Positions 5,597 through 6,954 of a stretch of DNA of 6,954 bases are shown here, one piece after another (the first letter of the stretch is position 1; the number at the start of each line of letters is the position of its first letter). The stretch spans positions 1-6,954 of the forward strand of contig JALVDG010000423.1 of NCBI GenBank assembly GCA_027009095.1. The letters are read 5' to 3'. The notes beneath the pieces are model-generated. The model did not search any database. It worked only from the letters and a program-made list of their open reading frames with translations, and was not told the origin of the DNA. The DNA is from Thiotrichaceae bacterium. Lineage in GTDB: Bacteria > Pseudomonadota > Gammaproteobacteria > Thiotrichales > Thiotrichaceae. The position numbers and the translations under genes were made by a program.

Positions 5597-6553
5597 ATGA
5601 GTACACAGAAGAATAAAAAATTACGCATTATCTATGCGGGAACACCTGATTTTGCCGTGCCTGCACTAAAGGCATTAATCGACTCCGATCATGAGGTGGT
5701 GGCGGTATATACTCAGCCAGATCGTGGCTCAGGGCGTGGGCGTAAAATTAAATTTAGTCCCGTTAAGCAGGTAGCAGTTGATGCTGATATTCCTGTTGAG
5801 CAAATTACTAGCTTTAAAGAAGAAGGTGCATTAGAAACACTGGCTTCTTATCATGCTGATTTAATGATTGTGGCAGCCTATAGCTTGATGTTGCCACAGG
5901 CAGTATTAGATATGCCTAAATATGGCTGTTTGAATATACACGGCTCTTTATTACCTCGCTGGCGTGGTGCAGCACCTATTCATCGAGCCATTCAAGAGGG
6001 CGATAAAGAAACAGGCGTAACCATTATGCAGATGGCTTTGGGCTTGGATACAGGCGATATGTTATATAAAATATCCTGTCCAATTAAAGATACCGATACT
6101 GGGCAGTCTATCCATGATCAATTATCTGCTGATGGTGCAACGGCACTTATGGCAACGCTTGATTTATTAGTTAAAAATAAATTAGCACCAGAAGTACAAG
6201 ACGATAGTCAAAGCTGTTATGCGCATAAATTAGATAAGAAAGATGGTGAGATTGATTGGTCACAATCGGCAAAAAAAATAGATCGTATGATTCGAGCTTT
6301 TGATGGCTGGCCTGTGGCGTTCACTTATATGGATGGTAAGCCGTTACGCTTTTATATGTCATCCGTTATTGAAACGACTCAGCCTAATGCCAAAGTAGGC
6401 GAGGTGGTTGCAGAGTCAAAACAGGGCATTGAGATTGCAACGGGAAAAGATTCGGTTTTGATTACCCGTTTGCAAGTACCCAATAAAAAGGCAATGGATG
6501 TACAAGACTTCTTAAATGGTCGATCATTGCTAGGGCAGGTGTTTCCTTCATGA
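5597..6553 (+). CDS. fmt: Methionyl-tRNA formyltransferase
   Basis: The enzyme transfers a formyl group from 10-formyltetrahydrofolate to the methionine on initiator tRNA, in the cytoplasm. The 318-residue product is of standard length. The N-terminal Rossmann domain carries YAGTPDFA (13-20), the tRNA-contacting loop QPDRGSGRGRK (40-50), the active-site segment NIHGSLLPRWRGAAPIHRA (113-131, catalytic Asn113 and His115) and LDTGDML (150-156, catalytic Asp151). The OB-like C-terminal domain starts near residue 210 and includes IDWSQSA and IRAFDGWPV. AYSLMLP replaces the more usual AYGLILP, a mild change. AGGA at 5581-5584 is rather far (12 bases) from the ATG, but the start fits the family. The stop overlaps the rsmB start as ATGA, which indicates translational coupling. 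Confidence 0.97.
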   Translation: MSTQKNKKLRIIYAGTPDFAVPALKALIDSDHEVVAVYTQPDRGSGRGRKIKFSPVKQVAVDADIPVEQITSFKEEGALETLASYHADLMIVAAYSLMLPQAVLDMPKYGCLNIHGSLLPRWRGAAPIHRAIQEGDKETGVTIMQMALGLDTGDMLYKISCPIKDTDTGQSIHDQLSADGATALMATLDLLVKNKLAPEVQDDSQSCYAHKLDKKDGEIDWSQSAKKIDRMIRAFDGWPVAFTYMDGKPLRFYMSSVIETTQPNAKVGEVVAESKQGIEIATGKDSVLITRLQVPNKKAMDVQDFLNGRSLLGQVFPS

Positions 6554-6954
6554 AGTCTTATAATCCTCGCATTGTTGCTAGCAAAATACTGCGTAGTGTG
6601 ATTTATAACGGTGAATCACTTAGTCAGTTGTTGGCAGATGGTGAGGAGGCTAAAGACCCTTTAGTAAGAGATTTTTGCTTTGGAAGTTTGCGCTGGCATG
6701 AGCGTATTTCAGCTATATTAATCGAGCTTTTAGCGAAACCATTAAAGAATAAAGACAAAGATATCGAGTGTTTATTGCGTGTAGGTCTATACCAAATTAT
6801 CTATCAACAAACGCCTGACCATGCCGCTGTGAATGAAACGGTGAGTGCCGTAAAAGGCTTAAAAAAGCCGTGGGCAAAAAAGTTTTTAAATGGTGTATTG
6901 CGTAGTTTTTTACGTCAAAAAGAATCCTTATTAGCAACGGTAGATAAAAATGAT
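6550..6954 (+). CDS. rsmB: RsmB, 16S rRNA (cytosine-967, C5) methyltransferase, N-terminal part
   Basis: This frame is open to the window edge and gives 135 codons. The start MKSYNPRIVASKILRSV and the segments LVRDFCFGSLRW (about 38-49), LLRVGLYQIIYQQTPDHAAVNE (75-96) and KKFLNGVLRSFLRQ (110-123) match the NusB-like RNA-binding N-domain of RsmB (formerly Sun/Fmu). The family is about 430 residues, so the SAM-dependent methyltransferase domain with its catalytic cysteines lies outside the window and cannot be checked. The ATG overlaps the fmt stop by four bases, and AGGTG at 6537-6541, inside fmt, is a good ribosome site. The order def-fmt-rsmB is the usual one in gammaproteobacteria and supports the assignment. 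The gene is truncated only by the window end. Confidence 0.95.
   Translation, partial: MKSYNPRIVASKILRSVIYNGESLSQLLADGEEAKDPLVRDFCFGSLRWHERISAILIELLAKPLKNKDKDIECLLRVGLYQIIYQQTPDHAAVNETVSAVKGLKKPWAKKFLNGVLRSFLRQKESLLATVDKND

Noticed and set aside
1..6954. A previously undescribed defence, toxin or mobile system
   Set aside because: All genes belong to known housekeeping, pilus or competence families, with intact frames and no transposase, integrase or CRISPR signal.

Overview
This window looks like chromosomal DNA from a moderately AT-rich gammaproteobacterium. It carries the familiar rsmB-fmt-def / LysM-dprA-smg neighbourhood, and every recognisable protein matches the gammaproteobacterial form of its family. 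I cannot name the genus from sequence alone. There are no tRNA or rRNA genes, CRISPR arrays, insertion sequences or phage genes, and I do not see a new multi-gene system. The oddest part is a compact, GC-richer block of hairpins at about 3225-3522.

Layout. Bases 1-113 are an AT-rich non-coding leader. Bases 114-1370 (+) encode PilU, a type IV pilus retraction ATPase with an unusual acidic C-terminal tail, followed by a hairpin terminator at 1375-1421. Convergent to it, on the minus strand, are smg (1423-1899, DUF494 family) and dprA (2012-3175, recombination mediator of natural transformation). Bases 3176-3552 contain no credible gene but hold four strong inverted repeats that look like a dispersed chromosomal repeat element. 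A minus-strand LysM-domain lipoprotein gene follows (about 3553-4752). Bases 4753-5062 are a divergent promoter region with a dyad and candidate -10 elements. On the plus strand, def (5063-5566), fmt (5597-6553) and the first 135 codons of rsmB (6550 to the window edge) form an operon.

How the genes work together. Fmt formylates initiator Met-tRNA and Def removes the formyl group from nascent proteins, so the two are partners in the translation-initiation cycle. RsmB methylates 16S rRNA and is translationally coupled to fmt by an ATGA overlap. PilU (pilus retraction) and DprA (loading of RecA on incoming single-stranded DNA) are both parts of natural transformation, although they lie on opposite strands and are separately transcribed. 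The LysM lipoprotein probably acts at the cell envelope. Smg has no established role.
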